A stretch of 64,000 bases of DNA from an uncultured Flavobacteriales bacterium (GCA_905479105.1 CAJQLE010000005.1:186001-250000); one strand, 5' to 3'. Counted from the stretch's first letter, positions 26,800-35,748 are shown. Translations and numbers: made by a program. Notes: a model not told the origin generated them from the letters alone.

Positions 26800-28242
26800 C
26801 TATTCGGTCAAGGCACTCTCATTGCTCATCAAAGCTTCAATCTCACTGATTTTTCGTGGAGATCTTCCAGATAAGACTTTAGCAGGACCATCGGTAATTA
26901 AAATGTCATCTTCAATTCTCACAAAAATCCCCCACCATTTCTCATCACATGGAGAGCCTTTAGGTATATAAATTCCTGGTTCAACCGTAATTACTTCACC
27001 GGGTTGAAGCGATGAGTAAACCCCGGCATCGTGAACATCCAATCCAAGATAATGAGAGGTTCCATGCATAAAATACTTACCAATATCTCCCCATTCGGTG
27101 ATGATTCCCAGTGATATTAATCCTTTACCTATGGTTCTATAAGCTTCCTCGTGCGGAGTCCAAAACTTATAGCCTTTTGTGGCATAGCGAATCGCAACAG
27201 TTTGAGCGTCCAAAACCACTTGGTAAACCTGCTTCTGTTCTTCAGAAAAAACACCTGAAACAGGAATTGTTCTGGTAATATCAGCAGCATATCCCTCATA
27301 TTGAGCACCAATGTCAAGTATTACTAAGTCACCAGGTATCAAGATATCATCATTTTCTGTGTAATGCATGATCGCACCGTTATCACCTGAGGCCACTATG
27401 GAAGGAAAGGCAACTCGAGAACCATTGTAATGAAAGGTATACTCCAATATTGCCTGTAATTGATATTCAGTCATTCCGGGCTCAACCATCTTCATCACAT
27501 TCACGTGGGCGTCACCCGTAATATCTATCGCATGCTGCATCATTTCCAATTCCTTGCTCGACTTGTGTTGGCGCAGTTGGGCGTATAAATCTTCTCCTTC
27601 ATTAACCAAAATTGATTTTCCTGCCCGTTCAGTTTTCAATTTGAAATGGTTTACCATGCTTGCCAAATCACCTGGATGCTTTACATCATCTACCTCTATG
27701 AAAAGGTTCTTATTAGAGTAAACCTTATCAATTTCATTCCAATTAAACTCCATGGGCTTAAATTCAGTGTTTGAAAGAACTGAAGCTACTCCGCTAACAT
27801 CTTTAGCCTGATCAGAGCCAAGTACAGGGCCATTCCAAACTTGCTTGATCATATTATCGTTCTCTATAAAAAGAATCTCCCTGTACCATTTTTCATTGAT
27901 GCGCATCGGTGTTTTAAACATCACCAACATCGCGTTGTCTTCATTTACGCCAGTGAAATAGAAAAAATCAGGGTCTTGATGAAATGGATAATCAATATCA
28001 TTCGTCCGTTTTCTAATGGGCGCTGAGAATAAAACTACCATAGAACTGTCTGGCAATATTTCTCTCAATCGTTCTCTATTCTCAAAAAAGAAAGATGATG
28101 ACAACTCTTCTGGAATTTCAGGAGCTGGAGCTAACTTAAAGTGAGGAACATTAGTTGTTTTAATGGGAGGTACATCTTGAGCAAAAACATCGTTAGAGGT
28201 AAATGCATAAGACATGATAAATACGAATAGAAAAAATCTCAT
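26800..28242 (-). CDS. secreted Xaa-Pro aminopeptidase (M24B)
   Basis: A 480-residue metallopeptidase that removes N-terminal residues preceding proline. ATG at 28242 is chosen because it gives a clean signal peptide (MRFFLFVFIMSYAFTSNDVFAQ); an in-frame ATG 26 codons upstream would add a non-signal extension. The N-terminal creatinase-like domain (residues 40-190, with MVVLFSAPIRKRTNDIDYPFHQ in part) precedes the pita-bread domain with the metal ligands in VILDIGAQYEGYAADITRT, the His in FMHGTSHYLGLDVHD, and Glu in ITVEPGIYI. A periplasmic or secreted location is expected, unlike the cytosolic E. coli PepP. Confidence 0.92.
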   Translation of the reverse strand: MRFFLFVFIMSYAFTSNDVFAQDVPPIKTTNVPHFKLAPAPEIPEELSSSFFFENRERLREILPDSSMVVLFSAPIRKRTNDIDYPFHQDPDFFYFTGVNEDNAMLVMFKTPMRINEKWYREILFIENDNMIKQVWNGPVLGSDQAKDVSGVASVLSNTEFKPMEFNWNEIDKVYSNKNLFIEVDDVKHPGDLASMVNHFKLKTERAGKSILVNEGEDLYAQLRQHKSSKELEMMQHAIDITGDAHVNVMKMVEPGMTEYQLQAILEYTFHYNGSRVAFPSIVASGDNGAIMHYTENDDILIPGDLVILDIGAQYEGYAADITRTIPVSGVFSEEQKQVYQVVLDAQTVAIRYATKGYKFWTPHEEAYRTIGKGLISLGIITEWGDIGKYFMHGTSHYLGLDVHDAGVYSSLQPGEVITVEPGIYIPKGSPCDEKWWGIFVRIEDDILITDGPAKVLSGRSPRKISEIEALMSNESALTE

Positions 28243-28318
28243 AGTGCAAAGCAACGACCATTGAAGATGTGCGGCATGACGCCATGCATCATTTTTAAAC
28301 AACGCATGACTTAAAAGC

Positions 28319-28352
28319 ATAAAAAAAGCTCAGATCTATCGATCTGAGCTTT
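28319..28352 (-). terminator. rho-independent terminator after rpmB
   Basis: A perfect 12-bp stem (28325-28336 with 28341-28352, sequence AAAGCTCAGATC and its complement) with loop TATC. On the minus strand a run of T follows (complement of 28321-28327), so it terminates rpmB transcription coming from the right. Confidence 0.9.
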
Positions 28353-28377
28353 CCAATATTTTTTTGACTGTCCTTAA

Positions 28378-28608
28378 TTAAAGGAAGCCATTCGCTTTTG
28401 CTTCTTTCATACAAGCAGCTAATCCATTCTTGCTGATGTTTCGAATACCAGCAGAACTCACTTTCAACGTCACCCATTCTTTAGTCTCAACGTCAAAAAA
28501 CTTCTTCGTATGTAGGTTTACGTTAAACTTTCTATTCGTCTTATGATTAGAATGAGATACGTGGTGACCAGATTGAGCTGTCTTTCCTGTGATTTGGCAG
28601 ATTTTCAT
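28378..28608 (-). CDS. rpmB: 50S ribosomal protein L28
   Basis: A 76-residue ribosomal protein of the large subunit. The N-terminal MKICQITGKTAQSGHHVSHS, the following HKTNRKFNVNLHTKKFF and the C-terminal VSSAGIRNISKNGL are the L28 signature. No rpmG follows directly, unlike many other genomes. It has a terminator just downstream and a promoter-like sequence upstream inside the end of cinA, so it seems to be its own transcription unit. Confidence 0.96.
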   Translation of the reverse strand: MKICQITGKTAQSGHHVSHSNHKTNRKFNVNLHTKKFFDVETKEWVTLKVSSAGIRNISKNGLAACMKEAKANGFL

Positions 28609-28629
28609 AACTTCTTTGAAATTGGGCTG

Positions 28630-28659
28630 CGAATATAAAGCTATTATTCATTTAAGAAA
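28630..28659 (-). promoter_or_regulatory. candidate Bacteroidota-type promoter of rpmB
   Basis: On the minus strand, TTTC (28656-28659) is separated by 18 bases from TATATTCG (28630-28637). This is one mismatch each from the Bacteroidota consensus TTTG-N19-TAnnTTTG, and it ends 21 bases before the rpmB start codon. It overlaps the last codons of cinA. Position is good but the match is imperfect. Confidence 0.35.
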
Positions 28660-29920
28660 GCGCTTCTTTCAATGAAATACCAAGATTTTTAAAAATCTCT
28701 TTGCGGAGAAGTTGTAGAGCCTGCAATGCAGACTTCCGAATATTCCGTTCTCTGTGCGTTCCCATGGAGTATTTTAAAGCATATGTAGCATGCTTACTAG
28801 AAATTCCAATCCAAACAGTTCCGACTGGTTTTGATTCAGTGCCTCCATCAGGACCAGCTATTCCGGTTGTAGAGATAGCGTAATCAGTTTGAAATTGTTG
28901 ACGAACCCCTTCTGCCATCTGCATAGCAACTTCTTCGCTTACCGCTCCAAATTTCTCAATGTATGCAGGATCAACCCCTAAAACATTCTGTTTCGCTTCG
29001 TTGGAATAAGTAACGGCAGATCCATTATAATAACTGCTGCTTCCCGAGATTGAGGTTATCAAATGAGAGATATAACCACCTGTGCAACTCTCAGCGGTAG
29101 AAAGTGTAAGATTATTTGATTTTAGAATCTCACCTACCACTTCTTCAAGTTTGGCTTCATCAAAACCAAATGCGTAATCAGCTATTAGCGGAAGAACGGC
29201 TTTCACACTATCATTAACACGAGCTTGCAATCCTTCTCCAACGTCAGAAAGACCTGTCACTCGCAAACGAACCGACCCCACTGAAGGTAGATATGCCAGT
29301 TTTAAGTCCCCCAAATTATTTTCCCAGTCAGATATAATCTCCATCAAAGTGCTCTCTCCAATTCCTTGAGTCATAATCGTGCGATGGACGATCTGCTTCC
29401 CGATATATCGACTTTTCAGTTTTGGAATTGCTTGATTAGCGAAAATTGACTTCATTTCAAAAGGAACGCCTGGCATAGAAATGAAAACCGTCCTATTGCG
29501 TTCGAACCACATTCCAGGAGCCGTTCCACTTTCATTGGTAAGGACTACACAGTTATCAGGCACCATAGCTTGACCTCGATTAACATCAGGCATAGCTATT
29601 CCTCTACTACTAAAATGCATCTCTACCCGCTGTAAAACTTCTTGATCCTCATTCCAACCGCTCTCAAACCATTCGGCCAAGGCGTGTTTTGTAATATCAT
29701 CCTTTGTTGGACCCAATCCACCCGTCATGATCACCAGATCCAACTTTAAATCGACTTCATCGAGCGCTTTGTGTATGGCTTCTCTGGAGTCAGAGATACT
29801 TACAATACTTTCAACGGCAATTCCAAGATCGTTTAATTGTCTTGCCAACCAAGCAGAATTGGTGTCAACAATTTGACCTATTAAAATCTCATCACCTATG
29901 GTAATTATGCGCGCTTTCAT
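28652..29920 (-). CDS. cinA: CinA family nicotinamide-nucleotide amidohydrolase/ADP-ribose pyrophosphatase-like
   Basis: A 422-residue two-domain CinA. The N-terminal MoaB/MogA-like domain (residues 1-170) has ITIGDEILIGQIVDTNSAWLA and MTGGLGPTKDDIT, the COG1058 part linked to ADP-ribose or FAD-type pyrophosphatase activity. The C-terminal domain (about 260-415) has STAESCTGGYISH and STTGIAGPDGG, the NMN deamidase (PncC) signature, which returns NMN to the NAD cycle. Length is normal. Read in the same direction as rpmB, which has its own promoter-like sequence. Confidence 0.93.
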   Translation of the reverse strand: MKARIITIGDEILIGQIVDTNSAWLARQLNDLGIAVESIVSISDSREAIHKALDEVDLKLDLVIMTGGLGPTKDDITKHALAEWFESGWNEDQEVLQRVEMHFSSRGIAMPDVNRGQAMVPDNCVVLTNESGTAPGMWFERNRTVFISMPGVPFEMKSIFANQAIPKLKSRYIGKQIVHRTIMTQGIGESTLMEIISDWENNLGDLKLAYLPSVGSVRLRVTGLSDVGEGLQARVNDSVKAVLPLIADYAFGFDEAKLEEVVGEILKSNNLTLSTAESCTGGYISHLITSISGSSSYYNGSAVTYSNEAKQNVLGVDPAYIEKFGAVSEEVAMQMAEGVRQQFQTDYAISTTGIAGPDGGTESKPVGTVWIGISSKHATYALKYSMGTHRERNIRKSALQALQLLRKEIFKNLGISLKEALS

Positions 29921-29973
29921 CGGCCATAAAACTATCTAATTGTCATAGGTTTGGGAAATCAATTTTATTAACG

Positions 29974-30843
29974 ATGAATACACAAGAAAGCGAACTCGTT
30001 TTAAATGAAGACGGAAGTGTCTACCACCTCAGGTTGAAACCTGAGCATATTGCACCAAACGTAATATTGGTAGGCGATCCAGGAAGGGTTGAAGTGATCA
30101 GCTCACTATTTGACAATGTGGAATATAAAATCAGTAATCGCGAATTTGTCACTCATACTGGAACATATAAAGGCTCAAAAATCACTGCGCTTGCAACCGG
30201 AATTGGGACCGATAACATCGATATTGTGGTTAATGAATTGGATGCAGCGATAAATTTTGATTTGGAAACGAGAACCGTAAAACCGGAAATTAAACATCTA
30301 AACCTTATTCGTTTGGGCACTTGTGGTGCACTGCAAAAAAATCTAGAAGTGAACAGTACTGTCGTCACTGAATATTCTATTGGATTGGATGGTGTAAAGC
30401 ATTTCTACGACATCAAAGAGACTGAAGCAGAAAGACACGCGCGAATCGCATTCGAAGGTTTTGCAGATTTTGATCAGTCTATCAATAAACCATACGTAAG
30501 TCAATCAGATACGGAACTCTTTAATAAGTTCAATCATTTAGGCAAAGCAGGATTCACCCTTACCGCAAATGGATTTTTCGGCCCGCAAGGAAGGTCACTG
30601 CGACTTCCATTAAGCCTGCCAACCTTCAACGATGATATCGAATGGTTTGAGTTGAATGAAAGGCGCGTACTTAACTATGAAATGGAAAGCTCTGCCTTAT
30701 ATGCTCTCGGAAAGGCGCTCGGTCATAAATGTCTATGCATGTGTATCGTTGTAGCCAATAGAAAAGCCATGCAATTCAGTAAAGATTACCATCCCTCGAT
30801 GAAGCAATTAATCAAGGACGTCTTAGACGGACTGAGTAAATAA
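29974..30843 (+). CDS. nucleoside phosphorylase (uridine phosphorylase-like)
   Basis: A 289-residue enzyme of the PNP/UDP phosphorylase family, splitting a nucleoside with phosphate to free base and ribose-1-phosphate. Visible marks are LVGDPGRVEVIS (phosphate loop), ATGIGTDNIDIVVNEL, RLGTCGALQKN and NYEMESSALYALGKALG, where the last gives the ribose-binding Met-Glu-Ser. This set is typical of uridine phosphorylase-type enzymes of Bacteroidota; exact base specificity cannot be read off. Divergent from cinA over a 53-base spacer that contains a -7-like TAGGTTTG at 29946 but no paired -33 box. Confidence 0.88.
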   Translation: MNTQESELVLNEDGSVYHLRLKPEHIAPNVILVGDPGRVEVISSLFDNVEYKISNREFVTHTGTYKGSKITALATGIGTDNIDIVVNELDAAINFDLETRTVKPEIKHLNLIRLGTCGALQKNLEVNSTVVTEYSIGLDGVKHFYDIKETEAERHARIAFEGFADFDQSINKPYVSQSDTELFNKFNHLGKAGFTLTANGFFGPQGRSLRLPLSLPTFNDDIEWFELNERRVLNYEMESSALYALGKALGHKCLCMCIVVANRKAMQFSKDYHPSMKQLIKDVLDGLSK

Positions 30844-30850
30844 ATATTTC

Positions 30851-30877
30851 GCTATTAACAGCTTCTATGTTAATAGC
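30851..30877 (+). terminator. possible intrinsic hairpin after nucleoside phosphorylase
   Basis: A perfect 10-bp inverted repeat (GCTATTAACA at 30851-30860 with its complement at 30868-30877) around a 7-base loop, 8 bases after the stop codon. It is AT-rich and lacks a following T run, so termination is uncertain; it may instead stabilise the 3' end of the transcript. Confidence 0.4.
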
Positions 30878-30929
30878 TCTCGGAAAGCCAAATCTTACGG
30901 GCATCTAACCCCCGTAATTTTGGCGAAGC

Positions 30930-31805
30930 ATGAAAAAACTGACTGACATCTCTTCTTTAATCCAGCTTCTAGACGATCCTGATGAATTGGTGTATAGCCA
31001 TGTTAAAATTCAAATCATGTCTATCGGTGAAGGAGCGATTCCGAATCTAGAAGAAGCGTGGGAGTCAAACCTATTTGGAGTTCTGTTTCAAAATCGCATC
31101 GAAGAATTGATTCACGAGATTCAGTTTGATGCCGTTGCTAAAAGCTTGAATGAGTGGGCACACGCTAAAGGTGCTAGTCTTTTAGATGGTGTAATGATCA
31201 TCAATAGATATCAATATCCAGATTTCGATCAAGAGAAAATGCTGAAGACGTTAGAGCAGATTCAGCAAGACATTTGGCTCGAACTCAACACAAACCTTAC
31301 TGCATTTGAGCAAGTAAAGGTGATCAATCACATACTCTTTCAGATCTACGGCTTCAGCGGTAATACTTTAGATTACCACTCACCTAAAAATTCTTTCCTC
31401 AGTGAAGTATTAGAGACAAAAAAAGGAAACCCCTTAAGTCTTAGCTTGATCTATTCTATCATTTCACAAAACTTAGATCTACCTATTTATGGTGTGAATT
31501 TACCGCACCACTTTATTCTCGCCTACTTAGATCGTTTTAGTCTTTACAAAACCAACAACATTTTTGAGACGGATGTACTTTTCTATGTCAACCCTTTTAG
31601 CAAGGGAACTGTTTTTAGTAAAAAAGAAATTGATTATTTCTTAGAGCAATTGAAGCTTGACCCCGAAGATTCTTTTTTCAAGCCTGCGACCAATGTTTCC
31701 ATTATAAGAAGGGCTTTAAGCAATCTAGAAAACAGCTACACCAAATTAGGAAATGACGACCGAGTAAAAGAGATTAAACATCTTATCTCTCAGCTTGAAG
31801 ACTAA
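30930..31805 (+). CDS. SirB1-family transglutaminase-like protein
   Basis: A 291-residue protein of the SirB1/transglutaminase-like-2 family. The central stretch INHILFQIYGFSGN, YHSPKNSFLSEVLETKKGNPLSLSLIY and GVNLPHHFILAY are the family hallmarks, the last containing the conserved histidine. The usual N-terminal armadillo-like helices (residues 1-130) are present and the C-terminal tetratricopeptide-like part is short. The function in bacteria is not well defined, and the expected catalytic cysteine is not conserved in this family. A small ORF overlaps its stop codon by one base. Confidence 0.85.
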   Translation: MKKLTDISSLIQLLDDPDELVYSHVKIQIMSIGEGAIPNLEEAWESNLFGVLFQNRIEELIHEIQFDAVAKSLNEWAHAKGASLLDGVMIINRYQYPDFDQEKMLKTLEQIQQDIWLELNTNLTAFEQVKVINHILFQIYGFSGNTLDYHSPKNSFLSEVLETKKGNPLSLSLIYSIISQNLDLPIYGVNLPHHFILAYLDRFSLYKTNNIFETDVLFYVNPFSKGTVFSKKEIDYFLEQLKLDPEDSFFKPATNVSIIRRALSNLENSYTKLGNDDRVKEIKHLISQLED

Positions 31806-31963
31806 TGCCTCAATTCTTAAATCAAGCTGATCAAAATCACGATTTCAATTTTATTGAGCGTTTTCAAGGGATAACTGATCCCCATCCATTATTTACACGC
31901 TTAAATGATAAACCGGATGAACCTCTTGCTTCTAATTGGGTTATATTTGCAGCGATTTTCTGA
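31805..31963 (+). CDS. possible small protein coupled to the SirB1 gene
   Basis: A 52-codon ORF beginning at the ATG in TAATG, where the SirB1 stop codon TAA and this start share one base. It encodes MPQFLNQADQNHDFN through a C-terminal NWVIFAAIF. Its start placement would allow translational coupling, but the composition gives no support for a known fold, and chance overlap is possible. Confidence 0.25.
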   Translation: MPQFLNQADQNHDFNFIERFQGITDPHPLFTRLNDKPDEPLASNWVIFAAIF

Positions 31964-32010
31964 AGAGCCATTACCACAGCTCTTTATATATTAACTTCTG
32001 AAACTCTTCA

Positions 32011-32754
32011 ATGACAATTTTAATTTTTTTTGCTGCTCACTGGTATTTATCACTGTTCACACAAACATTCTTTCACCACAGGTATGCTGCTCATCAAATG
32101 TTTACAATGAGCAAAAGCTGGGAGAGATTCTTCCAAGTCTTATCACTTGTTTTTCAAGGATCTAGCTACCTAAGTGCTCGAACCTACGGTATATTGCATA
32201 GAATGCATCATGCCCATGCAGATACAGAATTAGACCCGCATTCACCGAAATACGACAAGAATTTATTTGCTATGATGTGGCGCACGAAGACAGTTTATTC
32301 AAATATATTTTATGGAAGAGTTTCTATTGAAGACAAGTACAAAAAAGACCTTCCAGAATGGTTTGCATTCGAAAAATTTGCTTCTAGTTGGCCAGTGAGA
32401 TTATTCTGGGCCCTTTTCTATATCGGATTCTATGTTGCGTTTGCAACACAATGGTGGATGTTCCTTCTATTGCCTATCCACTTTGTAATGGGACCAGCAC
32501 ATGGAGCAATTATCAATTGGTTTGCTCACCGATATGGTTACACGAACTTTGAGGTCTCTGACACATCAAAGAACTTGCTTCCAGTAGATATTTTAATGCT
32601 TGGAGAAAGCTATCACAACAATCACCACAAGTTCGGTGCACGTCCAAATTTTGGAGTGAAGTGGCACGAGATTGATCCCGTTTATATTGCCATTAAGATT
32701 CTAGACAAGGTCGGGGTGATTAAGATCAAACTGCAACCGGTTAAAATCCAGTAA
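32011..32754 (+). CDS. acyl-CoA/acyl-lipid delta-9 desaturase-like
   Basis: A 247-residue membrane di-iron desaturase that introduces a cis double bond into a fatty acyl chain. The three histidine boxes are HHRYAAH near residue 23, HRMHHAH near residue 68 and HNNHH near residue 206, the full eight-or-more-histidine set of the membrane fatty acid desaturases. Hydrophobic segments before and between boxes fit four transmembrane helices. At 247 residues it is somewhat short for the SCD/Ole1 group but all catalytic motifs are present. It converges with the cytochrome c gene, the stop codons being adjacent. Confidence 0.9.
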   Translation: MTILIFFAAHWYLSLFTQTFFHHRYAAHQMFTMSKSWERFFQVLSLVFQGSSYLSARTYGILHRMHHAHADTELDPHSPKYDKNLFAMMWRTKTVYSNIFYGRVSIEDKYKKDLPEWFAFEKFASSWPVRLFWALFYIGFYVAFATQWWMFLLLPIHFVMGPAHGAIINWFAHRYGYTNFEVSDTSKNLLPVDILMLGESYHNNHHKFGARPNFGVKWHEIDPVYIAIKILDKVGVIKIKLQPVKIQ

Positions 32755-33156
32755 TCACTTCTTGCAGAGCTCCAGTTGAGCTTTTATCTCTGAAATCTGA
32801 TAAGCATCTTTTTGGTTGTTTAAGTCAACTAAGATGTAATGGACTAGATTGCTAATTTCTATTTCTGTCAGCTGAAGGTTACCTTCCATTTCGCCAGTAT
32901 ATTCTTGACCATTTACTGTCAATTGCCCCTCAATTCCATTGCGGATCAAGCATGCGAGCTGAGTCTTGTTGTTTACAACATAATCAGCATTGGCAACAGG
33001 AGGAAAAAGCTTACCTAACCCCTGCCCTTTCTCCATATGACAACTCTGACATTCTTTTTCGAATAGTGCTTTACCTTGATTACGTGGTTTGTAATCACAC
33101 CCATTCATCAATAAAGCAGCAGAAAGAATCGATACGCTAAGGATGGATTTCATCAT
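32755..33156 (-). CDS. monoheme c-type cytochrome lipoprotein
   Basis: A 133-residue lipoprotein cytochrome. The signal peptide ends at the lipobox MNGC (Cys20), and the heme-binding motif is Cys36-Gln-Ser-Cys39-His40 in ALFEKECQSCHMEKG. A Met in YTGEMEGN is a plausible sixth ligand. The start overlaps the end of the SCO gene by 20 bases, so the two are translationally linked. As the last gene of the run beginning with the large outer-membrane protein, it probably carries electrons in the periplasm, perhaps to a terminal oxidase; no oxidase genes are visible. Confidence 0.9.
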   Translation of the reverse strand: MMKSILSVSILSAALLMNGCDYKPRNQGKALFEKECQSCHMEKGQGLGKLFPPVANADYVVNNKTQLACLIRNGIEGQLTVNGQEYTGEMEGNLQLTEIEISNLVHYILVDLNNQKDAYQISEIKAQLELCKK

Positions 33157-33799
33157 TCAATAGTCCATTGATATCATGAGCAAGTTTATCCACATCTTCA
33201 GCATCGGTGCCATCGTAAATGCCACGAATTTGTTTGTTGCGATCAACCAATAAGAAAGCACCACTGTGTGCATAGCCTCCAGGCGCAAGTTTATCTTCTT
33301 GAGCAGCGATCATATAATGCTTAGCCATGCTGTAAATGCTGTCTCGATCGCCAGTCATTAAATGCCAACGAGCAGATGAAATACCCAGTTTTTCAGCATA
33401 ATCATGAAGTCTAGTAACCGAGTCTCTTTTAGGGTCGATGCTATGCGAAAGAAAGAGCACATCAGCATTACCTTCAAAATCATCGTATAAACGAAGCATC
33501 TGTTGCTTCATTTTAGGACAAATAGTTGGACACGATGTAAAAAAGAAATCTGTCACGTAAATTTTACCCTCTAAAGTCGCGTGAGAAACTTCATTCCCAT
33601 CTTGATCAACAAATGAAAACGGACGCACAGTAGTGAAGTTTGTGTCCGTCTTCAACACGCCATCCACGATATTATCTTGAACCTTATATGGTCCTAATAT
33701 GGGAAGTGGACCACTCGACTGCTCTTTACATCCTATAACAACACCTCCGATAAGAAATAGACTAAGGCTTAATTTCTTCCAATAATTTTCCTGCTTCAT
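33137..33799 (-). CDS. SCO1/SenC family copper chaperone-like lipoprotein
   Basis: A 220-residue thioredoxin-fold lipoprotein. ATG at 33799 is chosen over a TTG five codons upstream because it gives a compact signal peptide with lipobox VIGC (Cys24). The copper/redox motif Cys-Pro-Thr-Ile-Cys lies in FFFTSCPTICPKM and the conserved histidine in GGYAHSGAF, so all three metal ligands of SCO proteins are present. SCO delivers copper to the CuA site of cytochrome oxidase or acts as a thiol oxidoreductase. The preceding lipoprotein gene overlaps it by 38 bases and the cytochrome gene overlaps its end. Confidence 0.93.
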   Translation of the reverse strand: MKQENYWKKLSLSLFLIGGVVIGCKEQSSGPLPILGPYKVQDNIVDGVLKTDTNFTTVRPFSFVDQDGNEVSHATLEGKIYVTDFFFTSCPTICPKMKQQMLRLYDDFEGNADVLFLSHSIDPKRDSVTRLHDYAEKLGISSARWHLMTGDRDSIYSMAKHYMIAAQEDKLAPGGYAHSGAFLLVDRNKQIRGIYDGTDAEDVDKLAHDINGLLNDEIHP

Positions 33800-34199
33800 C
33801 AATGCTCTCTTCAATTTTAGTCTTTACTTCTTTGATTTCCATTTCTTGCTTGGAATAATACACTATGGCCGAATCCGCGGGATTGTCATTATCGAATCCT
33901 GGTTCATAATCTGCCATCCACGCCATCATTCCTTCGTAAGCTTTGTCAAGTGTTTCTATTTGCTTCGAAATCGTATTTCTGACTGTCGCTGCACTATCCG
34001 TTGTATCTGAAAGGATCTGCTCACGAAACTCTTTGAGCCCCGATGATAATTCAGCAACTTCTCCCATTCGCGGCATTACAAAATCATGCAACTCAATGGT
34101 CTTCGTTTTCAGCTTCTTTATTTCCTCTTGCTTTGGGTCATTGCATGACACCAACAAAAGGCAAACTCCCACAAACGCTAGCGTCAGTTTTATATTCAT
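33762..34199 (-). CDS. lipoprotein with helical periplasmic domain
   Basis: A 145-residue lipoprotein with signal peptide and lipobox LVSC (Cys19). The mature part is rich in Glu, Lys and Asp with heptad-like spacing (KQEEIKKLKTKTIELHDFVMPRMGEV in part, KEVKTKIEESIDEAGKLLEEIKP at the end), so helical or coiled-coil. Similar proteins precede SCO genes in other Bacteroidota without a defined role. It overlaps the SCO gene by 38 bases downstream and the amidohydrolase stop by 4 bases upstream, marking it as part of the operon. Confidence 0.75.
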   Translation of the reverse strand: MNIKLTLAFVGVCLLLVSCNDPKQEEIKKLKTKTIELHDFVMPRMGEVAELSSGLKEFREQILSDTTDSAATVRNTISKQIETLDKAYEGMMAWMADYEPGFDNDNPADSAIVYYSKQEMEIKEVKTKIEESIDEAGKLLEEIKP

Positions 34200-35371
34200 T
34201 TCAATTCATTCATTGCGATCCACGCCATTAAGCCTGAACCAATTCGTAAAGCTTCTTCATCTGCATCAAAATGCGCAGAGTGAACAGGATGCGTTATTCC
34301 CTTCGCTGCATTGGCAACGCCCAAACGGTAAAATGTGCCGGGCATAGCCTGTGTGTAGAAGCTAAAATCTTCCCCAGTGGCGCGCATTGGCAGTTCAACT
34401 ACATTCTGTTCGCCCAAATATTTAGCCGCACTCAATCGTGATCGTTCAGTCAATTCTTCATCATTATAAACAAAAGGATATCCTTTCTTAATATCAATAT
34501 CACACGTTCCACCCATTGAACTTACAAGGTTCTCTGCGATTTTCATAATCTCTTGGTGCGCTTCAATCCGCCATTCCTCATCAAATGTTCTGAATGTTCC
34601 TTCTAGCTTAACTTGATCTGGAATAACATTCGTTGCTCCATTAGCAATGAATTTCCCAATAGAAAGTACAGATGAAATCAAGGGATTTGATTTGCGACTC
34701 ACTACTTGCTGCAAGGCAATTACCAAATGAGATGATATCAACACTGGATCAATTGCTAAATGAGGCATGGCACCATGTCCACCTTTTCCTTTCACTGTAA
34801 TATGAATCTCATCGCAACTGGCCATATACATTCCTGACCTGAAACCAACTTTACCCACTTCCAACTCAGGAAAAACATGTTGACCAACGATTGATGCTGG
34901 CTTAGGGTTTTCCAAAACACCTTCTTTGATCATTATTGAAGCTCCACCCGGTAATTTCTCTTCACCTGGTTGAAAAATCAATTTTATACTTCCAGAAAGG
35001 TCAGCTTTTAAGTCGTTCAGAATCATCGCTGCACCAAGTAATGATGCCGTATGAACATCATGCCCACAAGCGTGCATAACACCATTATTCAATGATTTAT
35101 AAGGTACGTCATTCATTTCCTGAATGGGTAAGGCATCCAAATCTGCCCTTAAAGCGATAACTGGTCCAGAGTGACCCCCGTTAATCATGGCAACAACACC
35201 TGTTTTCGCCATGCGCTCAGGATGAAGTCCAACAGATTTGAGTGTACTGAATACGAAGTCAGCTGTTTTATTTTCTTCAAAAGACAACTCTGGATGCTGA
35301 TGAAGATGCTTTCGAATTTCCACCAACTTTGAGAAGTAATGATCTGCCCTTTCTTTTACTTTATCAATCAT
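34196..35371 (-). CDS. M20 family amidohydrolase (IAA-amino acid hydrolase/hippurate hydrolase-like)
   Basis: A 391-residue cytosolic dimetal peptidase. VIALRADLDALPIQE and MHACGHDVHTASLLG carry the metal ligands, PGEEKLPGGASIMIKEGVL contains the catalytic Glu pair, and the dimerisation subdomain GKGGHGAMPHLAIDP lies at residues 195-210. Enzymes of this group cleave N-acyl or N-aryl amino acids; the natural substrate is unknown. Its start overlaps the TauE stop by 4 bases (ATGA), so the genes are translated together. No signal peptide. Confidence 0.9.
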   Translation of the reverse strand: MIDKVKERADHYFSKLVEIRKHLHQHPELSFEENKTADFVFSTLKSVGLHPERMAKTGVVAMINGGHSGPVIALRADLDALPIQEMNDVPYKSLNNGVMHACGHDVHTASLLGAAMILNDLKADLSGSIKLIFQPGEEKLPGGASIMIKEGVLENPKPASIVGQHVFPELEVGKVGFRSGMYMASCDEIHITVKGKGGHGAMPHLAIDPVLISSHLVIALQQVVSRKSNPLISSVLSIGKFIANGATNVIPDQVKLEGTFRTFDEEWRIEAHQEIMKIAENLVSSMGGTCDIDIKKGYPFVYNDEELTERSRLSAAKYLGEQNVVELPMRATGEDFSFYTQAMPGTFYRLGVANAAKGITHPVHSAHFDADEEALRIGSGLMAWIAMNELK

Positions 35372-35745
35372 GAAGCACTTCCTTTAGTGAAGAAAATGAG
35401 CTTAATAGCCATAGCAAGCATGAGCACTCCAAATGATCGTTTTAATATTACCTCACTCATACCGAGGGAAAACTTAGATCCGAAATAACCACCAATCACA
35501 AAGCTTAAGCCGATGATAAGCGCAAACTTCATATTGAGTTCTCCTTCTTTATAATAATTGTAAGCGGCTACAGCTGCAACTGGAATAACCAACACGCCAA
35601 GACTGGTGCCTTGAGCTGAATGTTGACTCATCGCCAAGAAAAAGACCATTGCTGGCACCATCACCAAACCGCCACCAATTCCAAACATTCCGCTGAATGC
35701 ACCAGCAACAAGTCCAATAAGAATTAAGATTACAATTTCATTCAT
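35368..35745 (-). CDS. half-size TauE/SafE sulfite exporter family protein
   Basis: A 125-residue membrane protein with three or four hydrophobic segments. The first, GLVAGAFSGMFGIGGGLVMVPAMVFF, is the TauE repeat signature and GTSLGVLVIPVAAVAAYNYY is its second element. Full-length TauE proteins (about 250 residues) contain two such repeats; here only one is encoded, and the gene is intact rather than broken. It may act as a homodimer. It starts 3 bases after the upstream large gene and overlaps the next one by 4 bases. Confidence 0.85.
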   Translation of the reverse strand: MNEIVILILIGLVAGAFSGMFGIGGGLVMVPAMVFFLAMSQHSAQGTSLGVLVIPVAAVAAYNYYKEGELNMKFALIIGLSFVIGGYFGSKFSLGMSEVILKRSFGVLMLAMAIKLIFFTKGSAS

Positions 35746-35748
35746 AAT

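Noticed and set aside
30915-30922. TAATTTTG as promoter of the SirB1 gene
   Set aside because: It lies only 8 bases before the start codon and has no TTTG at the right distance upstream, so it would make an implausibly short leader.
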